A stretch of 64,000 nt of DNA from Obelidium mucronatum (Eukaryota > Chytridiomycota > Chytridiomycetes > Chytridiales > Chytriomycetaceae), in the NCBI GenBank assembly GCA_025765595.1, contig JAIVFH010000065.1, positions 1 to 64,000 on the forward strand, read 5' to 3'. Both the position numbers and the translations under genes were made by a program. The notes below the pieces were generated by a model. The model had not been told where the DNA came from. It worked only from the letters and a program-made list of their open reading frames with translations, and searched no databases. Shown piece by piece: positions 47,805 through 58,256 of this stretch; the stretch's first letter is position 1, and each line of letters begins with the position of its first letter.

Positions 47805-50139
47805 ATGGATTTTACACCTTCTGAGCAAAAAACACTTGGCCAGCAGGCATTCCTTGAAAAAGCCATTGCCAAATTCAACAAATCAACAGACTTCAAGATT
47901 GTTCAAGCTCAGTCTGATGTTCCAATTGTTGACGAAGAAGACGATCGGGATGTGGTTATCTGTGTCAGGTGCGTTTCATTTCCCCCCACTAAAGCTTCAC
48001 CGGCAGCTTTGCTTTGATAACTCAAGAACCTGCACATTATTTTATCCAGAATCCGCCCAGTTCTTCCCTTCGAATCTGATCGTGGCATCTTCCCTGCAAT
48101 CACAACATCGCCACCAAACGCCACTGAAGATAAAGTCTTTGTCCATTCAGTTGAATACAAGTTCAATGGATCCACAAAACTGGCAACCAAGGACTTTGCC
48201 GTAGATCATGCCTTTGATCAACAAGTTCCCAACGAGCAAGTGTATGAAACTGCCGCAAGAAGCTTGATTCCAATTGCACTTGGTGGAGGTAAAAAGACTT
48301 GGTTAATCTCTATTCCTCTTTTTTTTTAGGAACATTCAAGCTTATTCTAATACGGGTTGATTGATGCATTCAGGAGTCGGGTCTTTGTTTGCAACGGGTC
48401 AAACTGGCTCCGGCAAGACACACACAATGACTGCAATCGAGAACCTGATTGCTCGCGACCTCTTCCAATATGCGCGTGAATACAGACAGAAGCATGATTG
48501 CGTTACTCTGGATCAAGTCTCTGATTCGGCCGATTTCGAGTTTCGAGCATCCTTCTTTGAGATTCTTGGGAGTAAGGCAACTGGTAAGCTTTTTTTTCAA
48601 AAAAGTTTTATGGATTATCTCATACAAGAAGGCTTTCTGTTTCTCTATTTTATATTTTATTCTGGGGTTGTTCTGATTTGGCTTAATTTTTTTTTTCAGA
48701 TTTGCTAAACTACCCACAGGAAGTCTCCATCTTGGAAGATGTTCTCGGACAGATTCAAGTCAAAGGAGTTGTCGAAGAACAAGTCCGTTGCCCTGGTGAC
48801 CTCACAGCGATTATTTCGCGCGGGTCTTCTTATCGCAAGACTGTCGGGACCGCCAAGAATGATACCTCGTGAGTTTTTTTTTTTATTTTCAGTTTCTCAA
48901 GTCAATCTAAAAAAATCTTGGTTTCAAACCTTGAAAAAGCTCCCGTTCGCACGCCATTTGCCGTATCACCATCAAAAATTTACGTATCCCAGAATCCGAA
49001 GATGGCGTACTATATTTGTTGGATCTCGCTGGCTCGGAAGCTGCTTCAGACAGCAGAAACCATGACAAGGAAAGAATGCAAGAAAGCGTCGAAATTAACA
49101 AGAGTCTTACTACCTTGAAGGATTGTATTAGAAACCGCGCTTTGGCTGTAGTCAGCACAAAGCACGTTCAGTTGAGTTTCCTCGCTGTCTATCTCTCTCT
49201 TGCTGATAAAAATAATACTTAACCTAAAAACAACCAGTATTCCATATCGAAACTCCAAGTTAACAGTTTTGTTAAAGTCTGCCTTTGAATTGGCAAGTAA
49301 CCGTGCCTGTAAAACCGTCGTAATTGCGACCTTGAATCCAAGTGTTCTCGACACTTCCCACTCTCTCAACACTCTCCGATACGTCTCCCCACTCAAAGTC
49401 CAAGTCCCGCCTCCTACAGAATCCTCGTCGTCTCCCAACGATCCAGCATCGTGGACAAACGCGAAACTTCAAGGATGGGTCAAGGAAAACTCTACACAAA
49501 TCGACCCATTGATTTTGTGTCCCACTGAATCCGGGAAGCAGCTCTTGAAATTGCCGGAATCCGCGTTTATCGATCGTTGTTGCAAGTGTCCCGATGTTGG
49601 GGTTAAGACTGCCAAAGCGTTTTGTAAGTTGGATGCTTCCTTCCTTCTAATACTCCGTCTTTTTTTCTTTCTTTCTTTCTCAGCACAAGTGTTTTTTTCT
49701 AACAGTTATCTTTCTTTCTTATTTTAAAAAAAAAAAAGATAACAAATTTTGGCGCCTCGTTGTCCTCGCAAGAACCAAAATCCGCCAGGAAAAAGAAGAC
49801 GCCGTAAAAAGCGTCCTCTCCGAACGCGAAAAGGCAGGAATCGCAGACATGGTTGCGCAGCAAGAAAGAATGCAATCCGACCCAGCCGCGTTGGCACGAT
49901 GGATTGAATCACGCCGGTGTGGAGAAGAATACGAGAGACAGATGGAGGAGAAACTTAAGGACGATCCAGTGAAACTTGCGTGGTTTCGGGAAGACCGGAA
50001 GGTGGCCAAGGAGTGGAGAGAACAGGCTTTGGAGAAGGCGGATGCTGAGATTGATAAGATTTTGGAGGAAGGGAATGGGTATGGGTTGAGAGCTATTCAA
50101 GCTGTTTTGAAAAAGGTGGATGATGGACAAGATGTTTGA
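47805..50139 (+). CDS. Kinesin motor protein with C-terminal SAM-like region
   Basis: Seven exons (47805-47968, 48050-48288, 48374-48583, 48700-48868, 48940-49170, 49238-49623, 49739-50139) join to 599 residues with no frame problems. The motor core shows the P-loop GQTGSGKTHT, switch I NDTSSRSH, switch II LLDLAGSE and the HIPYRNSKLT strand. A ~55-residue N-terminal extension precedes the motor, as in internal-motor kinesins. After the motor comes WTNAKLQGWVKENSTQIDPL, which looks like a SAM-type helix bundle, then a charged coiled coil (SEREKAGIADMVAQQERMQS). The layout suggests a kinesin-13/KIF24-like microtubule depolymeriser, which is inference. Confidence 0.9.
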
Positions 50140-50230
50140 CTGTCGTATTCAAAAACCAAACAGCTTTTTATTTTTGTACTTGAAGCTGAACAAACGAAAA
50201 TAAATGAAAACAGCATTAATGAACTTTTTT

Positions 50231-52809
50231 TCAAGAAGCTAAAAACCCTTCATTATTTGGTGTCAATGTGTCTCCTCCCTCTTTCGCTCTGTGTTTACGC
50301 TTTACCACCAGAGCTGTAACAACAATCGCGACAGTCACAGCAACAGAGGCAATCACAATCCCCGCTATCGAACCACCAGACAGAAAAGCGTCTTGACTGG
50401 AACCCCCACTCGCGTTTTCCTGAGCCTGGAAACTGCTAGTCGTTGTCGTCGAACCTGCTGCTGCTGCCACTGTTCCTAAAAGAGTTGTTCCCGTTTGGAC
50501 CGTACCCGTTGTTCTCAACGATGACGTCATGTTTGAAGTGGACGTAAAAGAACTTGTAAATGAAACAGATGCAGTTGTGGCGGTAACGCTGCTGCCAACT
50601 GTAGTTGTAGCGGTGATCTGGTCCACGCTATTCAAGCTGGATACTGCCGACGACCCAGCAGTTATTCCGTTTTGAATCAATTCGATTCTCCAATATCCGG
50701 AAGCTGTGGTTGTCGTGGTAGCAGTTGGTTGTAACACAGCAGAACTTTTCGCGTTGGTCGTCGCTTCGTTGACCAGAGAACTCGTGGTGCCAATAATAGT
50801 GGTGTCAATAACAGTGGTTGTGGTGATTGGAGCTGGATTTGGAGTCGGAGAAGCAGTTGATTGAGGAAGTGGGACCTCCGGAATCGATGGTGGTGATGGC
50901 GGAGAGGGTGCCTGAGGAGATGCCGGAGCCTGAGGAGGTGCCGGTGCCAAGGGAGGAGAAGGGGCAGATGGGGGAGAAACTAAAGGAAAAGGTGAAGGCG
51001 AAGGCGAAGGTGAAGGTGGCGGTTCAGCTGCAGCAACTCGCGACATGGAAAGGCCATTACATCCAGTAACACTCAAAGAATCCAAATGATTCTGACAAAA
51101 CTGAGACCAAGCTGTGTCAAGAGAAGTACCCATCTGCGGACACTGCTGGATACTCGTTGCAGAAGAGTCCGCGGCCCCAAGAGCAGCAGACAGTCCCTGT
51201 GCAAATAGCAAACGGTACGGCGGGGCAAACTGGTAAAATACAGAGGAAGTAGCACTGTTACATTCCAGCGAATTGACACACATTAGCGCGCGTCCAACGT
51301 TGCTCGCCCCGCGACAGTTTTCCAGCCAGAACCAAACAGCGCTTGCCCAAGCGAGTGACTCATCGGTGGCGACCAAAGAAGGGTTCGACATGATTTCTTG
51401 GCGGCCGACCGCATTCGCAAAAAGCTGGTAATTGGCGCGTCCCGTAAGCTGGATGTATCCTCGCCCCCAGAACGTGTCGCCGTAGATCGCCAGACACCTG
51501 TCGCTACGGTGGTCCGTATGAACCTGCAAAATTTCAAAAACACAAAAAAACAACTGACCAATCAGAAACCGACCAATCAGAAACGGACCAATCAGAAAAT
51601 GGTCAAAAAAACATGAAACGCAACTCCCAAGCAACCAACCAACTACCACCGCTGCCCACCACCTCCAGTCCCAGTAGCCACAGTCGCTGCTTCGCTCATA
51701 GAGCCGATAGCCGCGGCAGCCGCTGTCAACGGTCGTGCCACTGCCAACCCAACCTGCCAGCATCCCGCTCTCCTGGCCAACGGCATTGTCTCCTAACGTG
51801 GTTCATATGCCTCCATTGCCATCGCATAGCCGTCGACGCTGCCGCTGCGGTGTAAGTGCAATCATGACTTTATTTTCGCTGCCAACATTCTCTAACAGTG
51901 ACATGTAGCACTTTTAGTTCCAGCCACGCTGTCCAGAGCCTCCACTATGGCTCTCTTTGCCGTGTCGGTCCCGTCGACGCTGCCACTGCTGTGTAAGTAC
52001 CATCCCGACTTTATTTTCACTCTCAATTGCTCTCGCTGTGATAGCTAACAATTTCAATACACCCTTTAGCATTTCACTGTGGTTCTCTTTGCTTTTCCGG
52101 CTCTGGACGCTGCTCATCATCTTCAGCATCACCTTCGGCGTCAAACTTGGGTCTCTCCTCCTCCAAACCTGCCCCACCACGCCTCTTCCTTCTCTTTCCT
52201 GCAGCTTCATTGCGAGCGGATAGTTCTTGAATTCGTCGTTGATTTATCATGCGTTTATGGGCGACTGCTGGTCTTTGGGTGCCATTTCAGAGTCTTTTCG
52301 CGGTGAACAGTATTGAGACGGCAAAAAGAGCCACAGGGACAACGTGAGACAATGTGTCTGTTATTAAAGAGTTAGATGTCACAGTTGGCGTTTGTTGAAA
52401 TAAAGTTGTGTTAGTGCATTTGGTGCTTTTTTGACCATTTTCTGATTGGTCAGTTTCTGATTGGTCGGTTTCTGATTGGTCGGTTGTTTTTTTGTGTTTT
52501 TGAAATTTTGCAGGTTCATACGGACCACCGTATGTCGCGGTCCTTGATGCATTGCACTTCCTCAACAGCAGTCAAGCAGAACGACTCAAACACAAGATTG
52601 GCAACGAATGCAACGGTTTGATCAACAGTTGGCAATGCGCTTGGAAACAGTGCCATCGCCGAACGCAAGCCACTCATCTTAGCCTCCATTGACCCACCTG
52701 AAGGAGGGGTGACAGGACTGCCAATTGCGGTCAGGTATGTTTCAAGGCGATTGCCAGGAACGTAGTACTGGTTGCACACTGAAGTGATTGCCGATCCAAG
52801 TTGATCCAT
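50231..52809 (-). CDS. GH19-type chitinase with membrane anchor, copy 1 (split by large intron)
   Basis: Exon 52522-52809 (N-terminal third) and exon 50231-51523 join in frame to 526 residues across a 998-nt intron, ~10 times longer than typical introns here. The GH19 core contains the FES glutamate (VANLVFESFCL) and IYGDTFWGRGYIQLTGRANY. A Pro-rich hinge and a Ser/Thr-rich stalk follow. A membrane helix (SGGSIAGIVIASVAVTVAIV) then leads to a basic cytosolic tail ending EGFLAS. It should cleave chitin at the cell surface or wall. No clear signal peptide precedes the chosen ATG. The intron's two ends are inverted copies of each other (see the mobile-element entry). Confidence 0.82.
51505..52532. 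mobile_element. Inverted-repeat element forming a chitinase intron (introner/MITE-like)
   Basis: The arm at 51505-51610 and the inverted arm at 52428-52532 match over ~105 bp with about three differences. They enclose ~820 bp. Read along the gene, the outer tip TACGGTGGTCC stays in exon 1, then GTATGAAC forms the 5' splice site. At the other end the same arm inverted ends in TTTTGCAG, the 3' splice site, followed by GTTCATAC in exon 2. So one arm sequence provides donor and acceptor. The inside has no recognisable transposase. It does hold two similar segments (around 51826 and 51971) with CCGTCGACGCTGCC followed by GTGTAAGT. No target-site duplication is obvious. Confidence 0.7.
51553..51600. 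repeat. Three tandem 15-bp units in the inverted-repeat arm
   Basis: GACCAATCAGAAACC, GACCAATCAGAAACG and GACCAATCAGAAAAT follow one another in the left arm, and the inverse triplet is in the right arm (about 52434-52480). Each unit has a CCAAT core. Such subterminal repeats are common transposase-binding or structural motifs in MITEs. Confidence 0.85.
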
Positions 52810-52870
52810 TTCTGGCAAGAGGAAAAAAGGTGTAGACACAACTGATATGCAAATAGCTTTCTTTTGTAAT

Positions 52871-54103
52871 TTACGCAGCCAAGAAACCATCTGAAGTTGA
52901 CGCATTCAACTGACAATCATTTCCCATGGACTTCTTCTCTTTTCCGTTTCTCACCACAGCAAATGCAATCAATACGACAACAGCCAACACACCAATAACA
53001 ATACCCGCAATCGATCCACCAGACAACTTGGAATCACTGCTTACAGAATCGGCAGAAGCGTTTAAAGAGACAGAATCTGGATTGGAACCGACAGAATTGA
53101 CATTCGATGCAACACTCGTCTTGATTGTCGATAACGTTGATTCACGCGACGATGTGGATGTTCTTGTAACCGCACTCGAATTTGATCGACTCTCGACTGT
53201 CTCAGTAGTAGATTCTACTGAAGTTGTTAGAAACGAACCGCGAGAATGTAAAGAAACAGATGATGTGAGAGTCAAGAATTGTGCTGTCGATGATGAAGGG
53301 GAGGGAGAAGAAATGATAGCAGAAGGAAACGGTGAAACAGAAGGAGATGCTAACGGAGAAGTGGGTGATGACTGATCCTTGCTATCATTACCACATGTCA
53401 CGCTCGCACTTGGACTGTTTGCGTGATGCTCACAGAACTGAGACCATGCCGTGTCCAGCGACGCGCCCATTTGCGGACACACGGCAATACTCTGGCTTGT
53501 CCCGTCCGCCGCACCCAGGGCTTGTGTCAGGGCTTGTGCGAACCGCAGGCGGTACGGAGGCGCAAACTGGAAGAAGACCGGCGAGTCGGCGCTCGCGCAT
53601 TCGAGCGGGTTGATGCAGCGCAGCGCGTCGCCGGCCGTCGCGGCTTTGCCGCAGTTTGCGGACCAGAACCACACGGCGCTCGCCCAGGCGAGCGACTCCT
53701 CGGCGGCGACCAGCGCCGGGTTCGCCATGATGTCCGGGCGGCCGACGGCGTCTGCAAAGCGCTGGTAGTTGGCGCGCCCCGTCAGCTGGACGTATCCCCG
53801 CCCCCAGAAGGCGTCGCCGTAGATGCCGCCGCAGTGCGCCGGCGCGCGCACGCACTGCGCCTCCTCCGTGGCCGCCAGACACACGGACTCGAAGAGCACG
53901 CTGCTCAGGAACGCGGCAAGCTGCTCCGCAGTCGACAGCGACCCAGGGAACAGCCGCTGCGCAGCCGCAAGCCCCGCAAGCTTCGACGCCAGTACGGGTC
54001 CAGTTGCGAGAGATACCGAAACACCGGCGCCAGTCCAGTACCGCTCAAGCAGCGTGCCCGGCCCGTAGTATTGCTGACAAATCGAACTTATAGCTTTCTC
54101 CAT
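52871..54103 (-). CDS. GH19-type chitinase with membrane anchor, copy 2
   Basis: A single exon of 410 residues, the intron-less paralog of the neighbouring chitinase. The catalytic region reads SSVLFESVCLAATEE and GRGYVQLTGRANYQRF. It then shows a Ser/Thr-rich stalk, a membrane helix (SGGSIAGIVIGVLAVVVLI) and a basic tail ending DGFLAA, a C-terminal motif shared with copy 1. The 5' two thirds (53,430-54,060) are extremely GC-rich while the stalk and tail are not; the homologous part of copy 1 is not GC-rich. No signal peptide precedes MEKAISSICQQYY, so surface delivery is unexplained. The stop lies ~60 bp upstream of copy 1's ATG. Confidence 0.88.
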   Translation of the reverse strand: MEKAISSICQQYYGPGTLLERYWTGAGVSVSLATGPVLASKLAGLAAAQRLFPGSLSTAEQLAAFLSSVLFESVCLAATEEAQCVRAPAHCGGIYGDAFWGRGYVQLTGRANYQRFADAVGRPDIMANPALVAAEESLAWASAVWFWSANCGKAATAGDALRCINPLECASADSPVFFQFAPPYRLRFAQALTQALGAADGTSQSIAVCPQMGASLDTAWSQFCEHHANSPSASVTCGNDSKDQSSPTSPLASPSVSPFPSAIISSPSPSSSTAQFLTLTSSVSLHSRGSFLTTSVESTTETVESRSNSSAVTRTSTSSRESTLSTIKTSVASNVNSVGSNPDSVSLNASADSVSSDSKLSGGSIAGIVIGVLAVVVLIAFAVVRNGKEKKSMGNDCQLNASTSDGFLAA

Positions 54104-54156
54104 TCAAAATGCCGAAAAAAGTAAAAGGGCATCCTCATAGAGACAAGGCGAGGGAA

Positions 54157-54230
54157 AGCCTGATACGGGGATCGAACCCGTGACCACCCGCTTAAAAGGC
54201 GGGTGCTCTAAACCACTGAGCTAATCGGGC
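54157..54230 (-). tRNA. tRNA-Lys (anticodon TTT), copy 3
   Basis: Identical over 74 nt to the two copies at 7.1 and 9.35 kb, on the opposite strand, again with the C:A mismatch at acceptor pair 4:69. T-runs suitable for pol III termination lie ~30-40 bp downstream. It sits ~50 bp upstream of the chitinase copy 2 start, so pol III and pol II signals are very close. Confidence 0.95.
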
Positions 54231-54334
54231 TGTACTCAGCGGTTAGACACGTTCCTATTGTTCTTAAAAACCTTTTGGTTAACAACTTCTGTGAACTTAT
54301 CCAACGAATGTACTTTGATTTTAAACAACCACGG

Positions 54335-54846
54335 TCAAGCCACGCGATCCCCTTGGAAGTTGAACAGCGTTGAAGCGACATTTCCCAAGAAATAAAACAC
54401 GTAAGTAGAAACAAGTCCAATCGACCTGCAGATGCATCGAATCAAGGAAGTGCAGGCGATTCGGATTTTATCTTGAATTGCCTTTTCACCGTTTAGTTGC
54501 TCTTGCATTATTCTTGTGTAGGCTAAAGAATCTGAAACGGCATTCAGTTCATGAACGTCTTGAATTGGGAAACCTTGAATTGGGAAATACGTGTTTTCAT
54601 AGACTACGTATATGGTGATACTGATTATCGGAAAAAGACGTAGGCCACTTGGAAAGAGAATCGAAGATGCGATATTGTTGCATTGATGACAGTGGTTTTG
54701 CTCATTTTGAGTGAAGGCTTGCCTTTACAAATTCTTTGTGTAGTCATCTCCATTGCCATCAAAACAGAAATCCAAGTCAAAATAGAATAAGCTAATGGGC
54801 TTTCTGAGCTCAAGATGAATAACCAGATAACATATATATAAATCAA
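54335..54846 (-). CDS. Short multi-pass membrane protein or gene fragment
   Basis: Two protein-like segments on the minus strand appear to belong together. The first has two hydrophobic stretches (VIWLFILSSES, YSILTWISVLMAMEM) and FQVAYVFF. The second reads ITIYVVYENTYFPIQGFPIQ, then a charged helix EQLNGEKAIQDKIRIA and another hydrophobic stretch STYVFYFLGNVAST before a stop. One base must be added at the T5C2 run near 54,632 to join them. No convincing ATG lies upstream; the first in-frame one is MAMEMTTQ. I do not recognise it; it may be a truncated relative of the 7TM genes. Confidence 0.35.
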
Positions 54847-54917
54847 TTAAAAGCAGACGTGCTTATCAGCAAACGGAAACAGAAAAGGAACACAGATCCA
54901 CCAACAATTTTTTCAAG

Positions 54918-56241
54918 TCATCTGTTCAGCTGAACAGTCTCCTTCTCTCCGCTATCCAAATCATCATCATCCTCTGTTCTACCAACCCTCCTATTACCCA
55001 ACACCAAACGCCAACCCCGCGTCCCTCCACCCCCACCTCCAACCCCACTACTACTGCTACCACTACAAACACTACCCCCAAAAACCCACCCCAACAACCT
55101 CCCACAATCCCTCAAAAAAGCATCCCGGAACTCAACATGAAACACCAACACCGCAACACCAGACCACCAAATATCCAAACACGGCAGAATCGTCAACACC
55201 AAGAACCCATTCTCAATCATCCGTGTCGTGACGCCTATAGGGTCGCCGATCGCCATGAATTGGAATGTGATTGTGGGGATGTAGAACACGAGGAGGCCCG
55301 TTGTGAAGTAGATGCATCGGGTTAATACTGACTTCTGGATCAGCTTTTTTTCTTTGGCTGCTGCTGCGGCCGCGGCGGCTGCTTGTGCTTTTGCTTGTGC
55401 CGCTGCTGCTGCTGCCGGTTGCTGGTGGGTATAGTTTTCATCATCATCGTAATGTCCTTCTCCTCCTTCTTCATGACTTTGTAGAGAAAGAATCCTCCCA
55501 ACATGGATATACGCGGTCGCATAGAGAATGCAAATAATGAGACACACAATTGGGAAATACAAGAGCCCCAATATAAAAAGAATCGTGCTCGGTTTCGTGG
55601 AATCCATGATGCATGCTTGGGTATTCATGTCATAGTTTGTGCATGGTTGAATAAAAGGGAGGAATCCGAATCCGTTGGGTGCGGTTTGCTGGAAAAAATA
55701 CAAGGGGTTCAGCCGATAGTAATAAGTGTAGGGGGGGATGAGGGGAGGGAGAGCTCTTAACTGGAATTGCAAAGGCGCCAATAAATAAAGCGATATTCAT
55801 CAAATAGAATACGACAGCAGCTGTAATGATCGCATACGGAAGCGGCCGATTATGATGGACAACAAACCACCGCTCTCCTGCCAGCAACAGATTCCCCAGA
55901 AACAATAACCCCAACGTCATATACCCGATCACTCCCAATATCGGTGGAATTTGATTATTCAGATAGCTGTGCAGATGAAGGTCGAACGGCCCAATCTCCC
56001 CGTAGTAGCTTGCCCTCAGTTGCAATAGATACAACAAATTGGCAACGATCATAAGAAGCCCTTGCGCAATGCAAGCAAGTATCATGATCAAGATTGCGTA
56101 TCCAATGTTTGATTCCCTAGCGAGTAGCTGCGACCGATGCCGAATGGTTATCACAAGGAGGACAAGATGCACCACTACACCCAGGCCAGATATGGTTGAT
56201 GCAAAGGCAGAGTTATAGTTAATTGCTGCAATCGAGTTCAT
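54918..56241 (-). CDS. Rhodopsin-like 7TM receptor, copy 1
   Basis: Exons 55762-56241 and 54918-55688 give 416 residues. Seven helices are readable, starting GLGVVVHLVLLVITI and YAILIMILACIAQGLLMIV. Helix 3 ends LLLAGERWFVVHH, where ERW occupies the place of the DRY/ERY motif of class A receptors. Helices 6-7 read CIYFTTGLLVFYIPTITF and FLVLTILPCLDIWWSGVAVL. Loop 3 carries an Ala/Gln run (about 55,360-55,410), and the tail has a Gly/Ser stretch and an acidic DDDDLDSGE. It is probably a G-protein-coupled receptor; the ligand is unknown. The neighbouring gene is a related receptor. Confidence 0.75.
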
Positions 56242-56531
56242 TTTGGTGGCGAATCAGGCTGTCAACCGAAGCCCAGACTGTGGCAGGTTGTTTTTTTAGT
56301 AAAGAGAAGCCCAAACACGTGACGGTCTTGCCTGCAAATAGGAATCAAAAACTGTGGTAAATGAAGTCAGGCTCCACACGCCAAACACATATTACGGGAT
56401 CCATTGAAGAAGAAAATGTATGTGTGTATTTACGACCATAGCACAAGGAGCAAAAAAGAAGAAAAAATGTACAGAAAATCGGAAGGATAATCAATAGGCG
56501 TGGCGGTTTAGTAATGTGAGGTAATTTGGTA

Positions 56532-57656
56532 TTACGCCTTGATTGTAACTACATCTTGAAGGGGATTTTCATTCCCTGTCCGCGTCCTGCTAGATTCTTC
56601 TTGAATGGTACTAGAAGAAGAAGGAGGATCGATTGAAGTTGCAGATTTCCTTGCATTCCGAGTCCAATCTTCAAAAAAGACGTGCCGCAGCTCATCAAAA
56701 CAAAAGACTGCGAATACGGGCGTGAATATCGGCCCAAGCGGTGTTATCCATCGAGCAAAAAACTGCAGCCACAAGTTATCAATCAAATCCTTCTTGAAGA
56801 TTGATACTAGGATAAAAATGATGCCTGGTCCATAGAAAATCATGAAACCTATTGACATTGCGACATATCGCATCAGAGAGTTCCATTTGTATTTTTAATG
56901 GACTATCTTCGAGGGGCAGTTCTGATTGACGAGTGGATGTAGTGTCCGAATTGATGGTGGAGGGCGGCCGACTTGAGAATGTCAACACAGACTCAACGTC
57001 AGAATCGGTTTGATAGATGGACAGGATCACAAAGTATGAGTTCTCGTAGAAGACGCCCACAGGCAATTGCACAGGCGAAAAAGTAGAGCAGAGGCCAGGA
57101 GAAAGAGGGTTGTTTGAGCATTGATTTGCGGAAAGACAGTTGGGATGGGCAAGGGTGAAAACGTCCAGCGAGCACCGCCCTCTGAGGTCTACAAAGCAAT
57201 GGTTTAATGCACAAAATCCCTAAAAACATCGGATGGGTACGCACGGTGGGCACGAAGGCAGCGACAAAGAACACGATCGCCAGCAGGCCCGCAGACACGA
57301 CCACGTTCACGACGGTCTGCGGCAGGCGGCGGTCGAAGCGGATGCGGAAGTACTTTGCAAAGGCCAGCAGCGCCGTCGCCGAAAACAGCAGCGCCAGCGT
57401 CGCAAACTCGCCGCACGCAAGCACCACCAAGCCCGCGTGCGGGGCGCCCGCGCCCGCGTGGGATGCCGCCGCGCCCGCAAAGCCGCCGCCGAGCGCCGCC
57501 GCGCCGCACAGCACAAGCCCGACAAGCCGCGCCGCGTCCGGCTGCTGCGTCCGCCAGCGTCGCGCGGTGCCGCAGCAGCGACCGCAGCACAAGCCCGTTC
57601 ATCAGCACGCCGCCGCCGCCGAGGAGGGCGCCGCCGATGAATGCGCCGTCGTCCAT
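56532..57656 (-). CDS. 7TM receptor-like protein, copy 2
   Basis: Starts MDDGAFIGGALLGGGG and runs through hydrophobic segments VLMNGLVLRSLL, LVGLVLCGAAALGGGFAG, GEFATLALLFSATALLAF, NVVVSAGLLAIVFFVAAFV, ENSYFVILSIYQ, MRYVAMSIGFMIFYGPGIIF and PLGPIFTPVFAVFCF. A Ser-rich, charged C-tail follows. The intron is 57189-57244. The topology matches copy 1. Three single-base slips in homopolymers are needed: GG at ~57,552, T5 at ~57,080 and A5 at ~56,894. The 5' third is extremely GC-rich. A 5'-leader intron with a GTGAGT donor (57719-57786) is likely. Confidence 0.6.
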
Positions 57657-57786
57657 TTGCGTTGGGTGCCGGGTGTGAAACGACAAAACGATAAAATTTG
57701 CAGCTAATGGAACGCCACCTGAAAAAGGCTTATCAGAGGATGCCAATAATCTACTGAATTGCCATGGATGGAGCAAGTGGACTCAC

Positions 57787-58256
57787 GTCATAGAGACGCT
57801 GGCTGAATCGGAGAGAAGGAAGCAAATACTTGGAAAAGAAACCACACTTGTTATAAGGATATCCTGAATCAAATAGCCCATATCTAAAACTGCTACTCCT
57901 GGCACTTGCATGATATGTACCAGAGTTTCTTTTTGCCACAAGCGAGTGTACCATTAGTTATGCTGTGCTTCAACTTTCCCCTAATTTGTGTTGAGATGAG
58001 GCGGCTTATCAAAAGGGCCTCATATTACGGCTTTTGAACATTGAAGCCTACTACAAAAAAAAGGTTGAAAACTGAGCCGTTTCTTGGAGTTTTCAAACTG
58101 TTTTGAAACTTCTTTTTACTTTGATTTTCAAGGGGGCAATTGAAACTGAAGGGGGCATAAGGAAAGGAAATTCCATCACGACAATAACCATCAAGCCACC
58201 CAGCAGCCTTACAGGAAAAAAAAAGCAAAAAAGGAAAAATCTGACTCACTTGACTC
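57787..58256. other. Divergent intergenic region
   Basis: Lies between the 5' leader of the 7TM receptor copy 2 and the C2H2 gene and should hold both promoters. A-rich stretches occur near 58,050 and 58,220. No coding region or RNA gene is supported. Confidence 0.45.
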
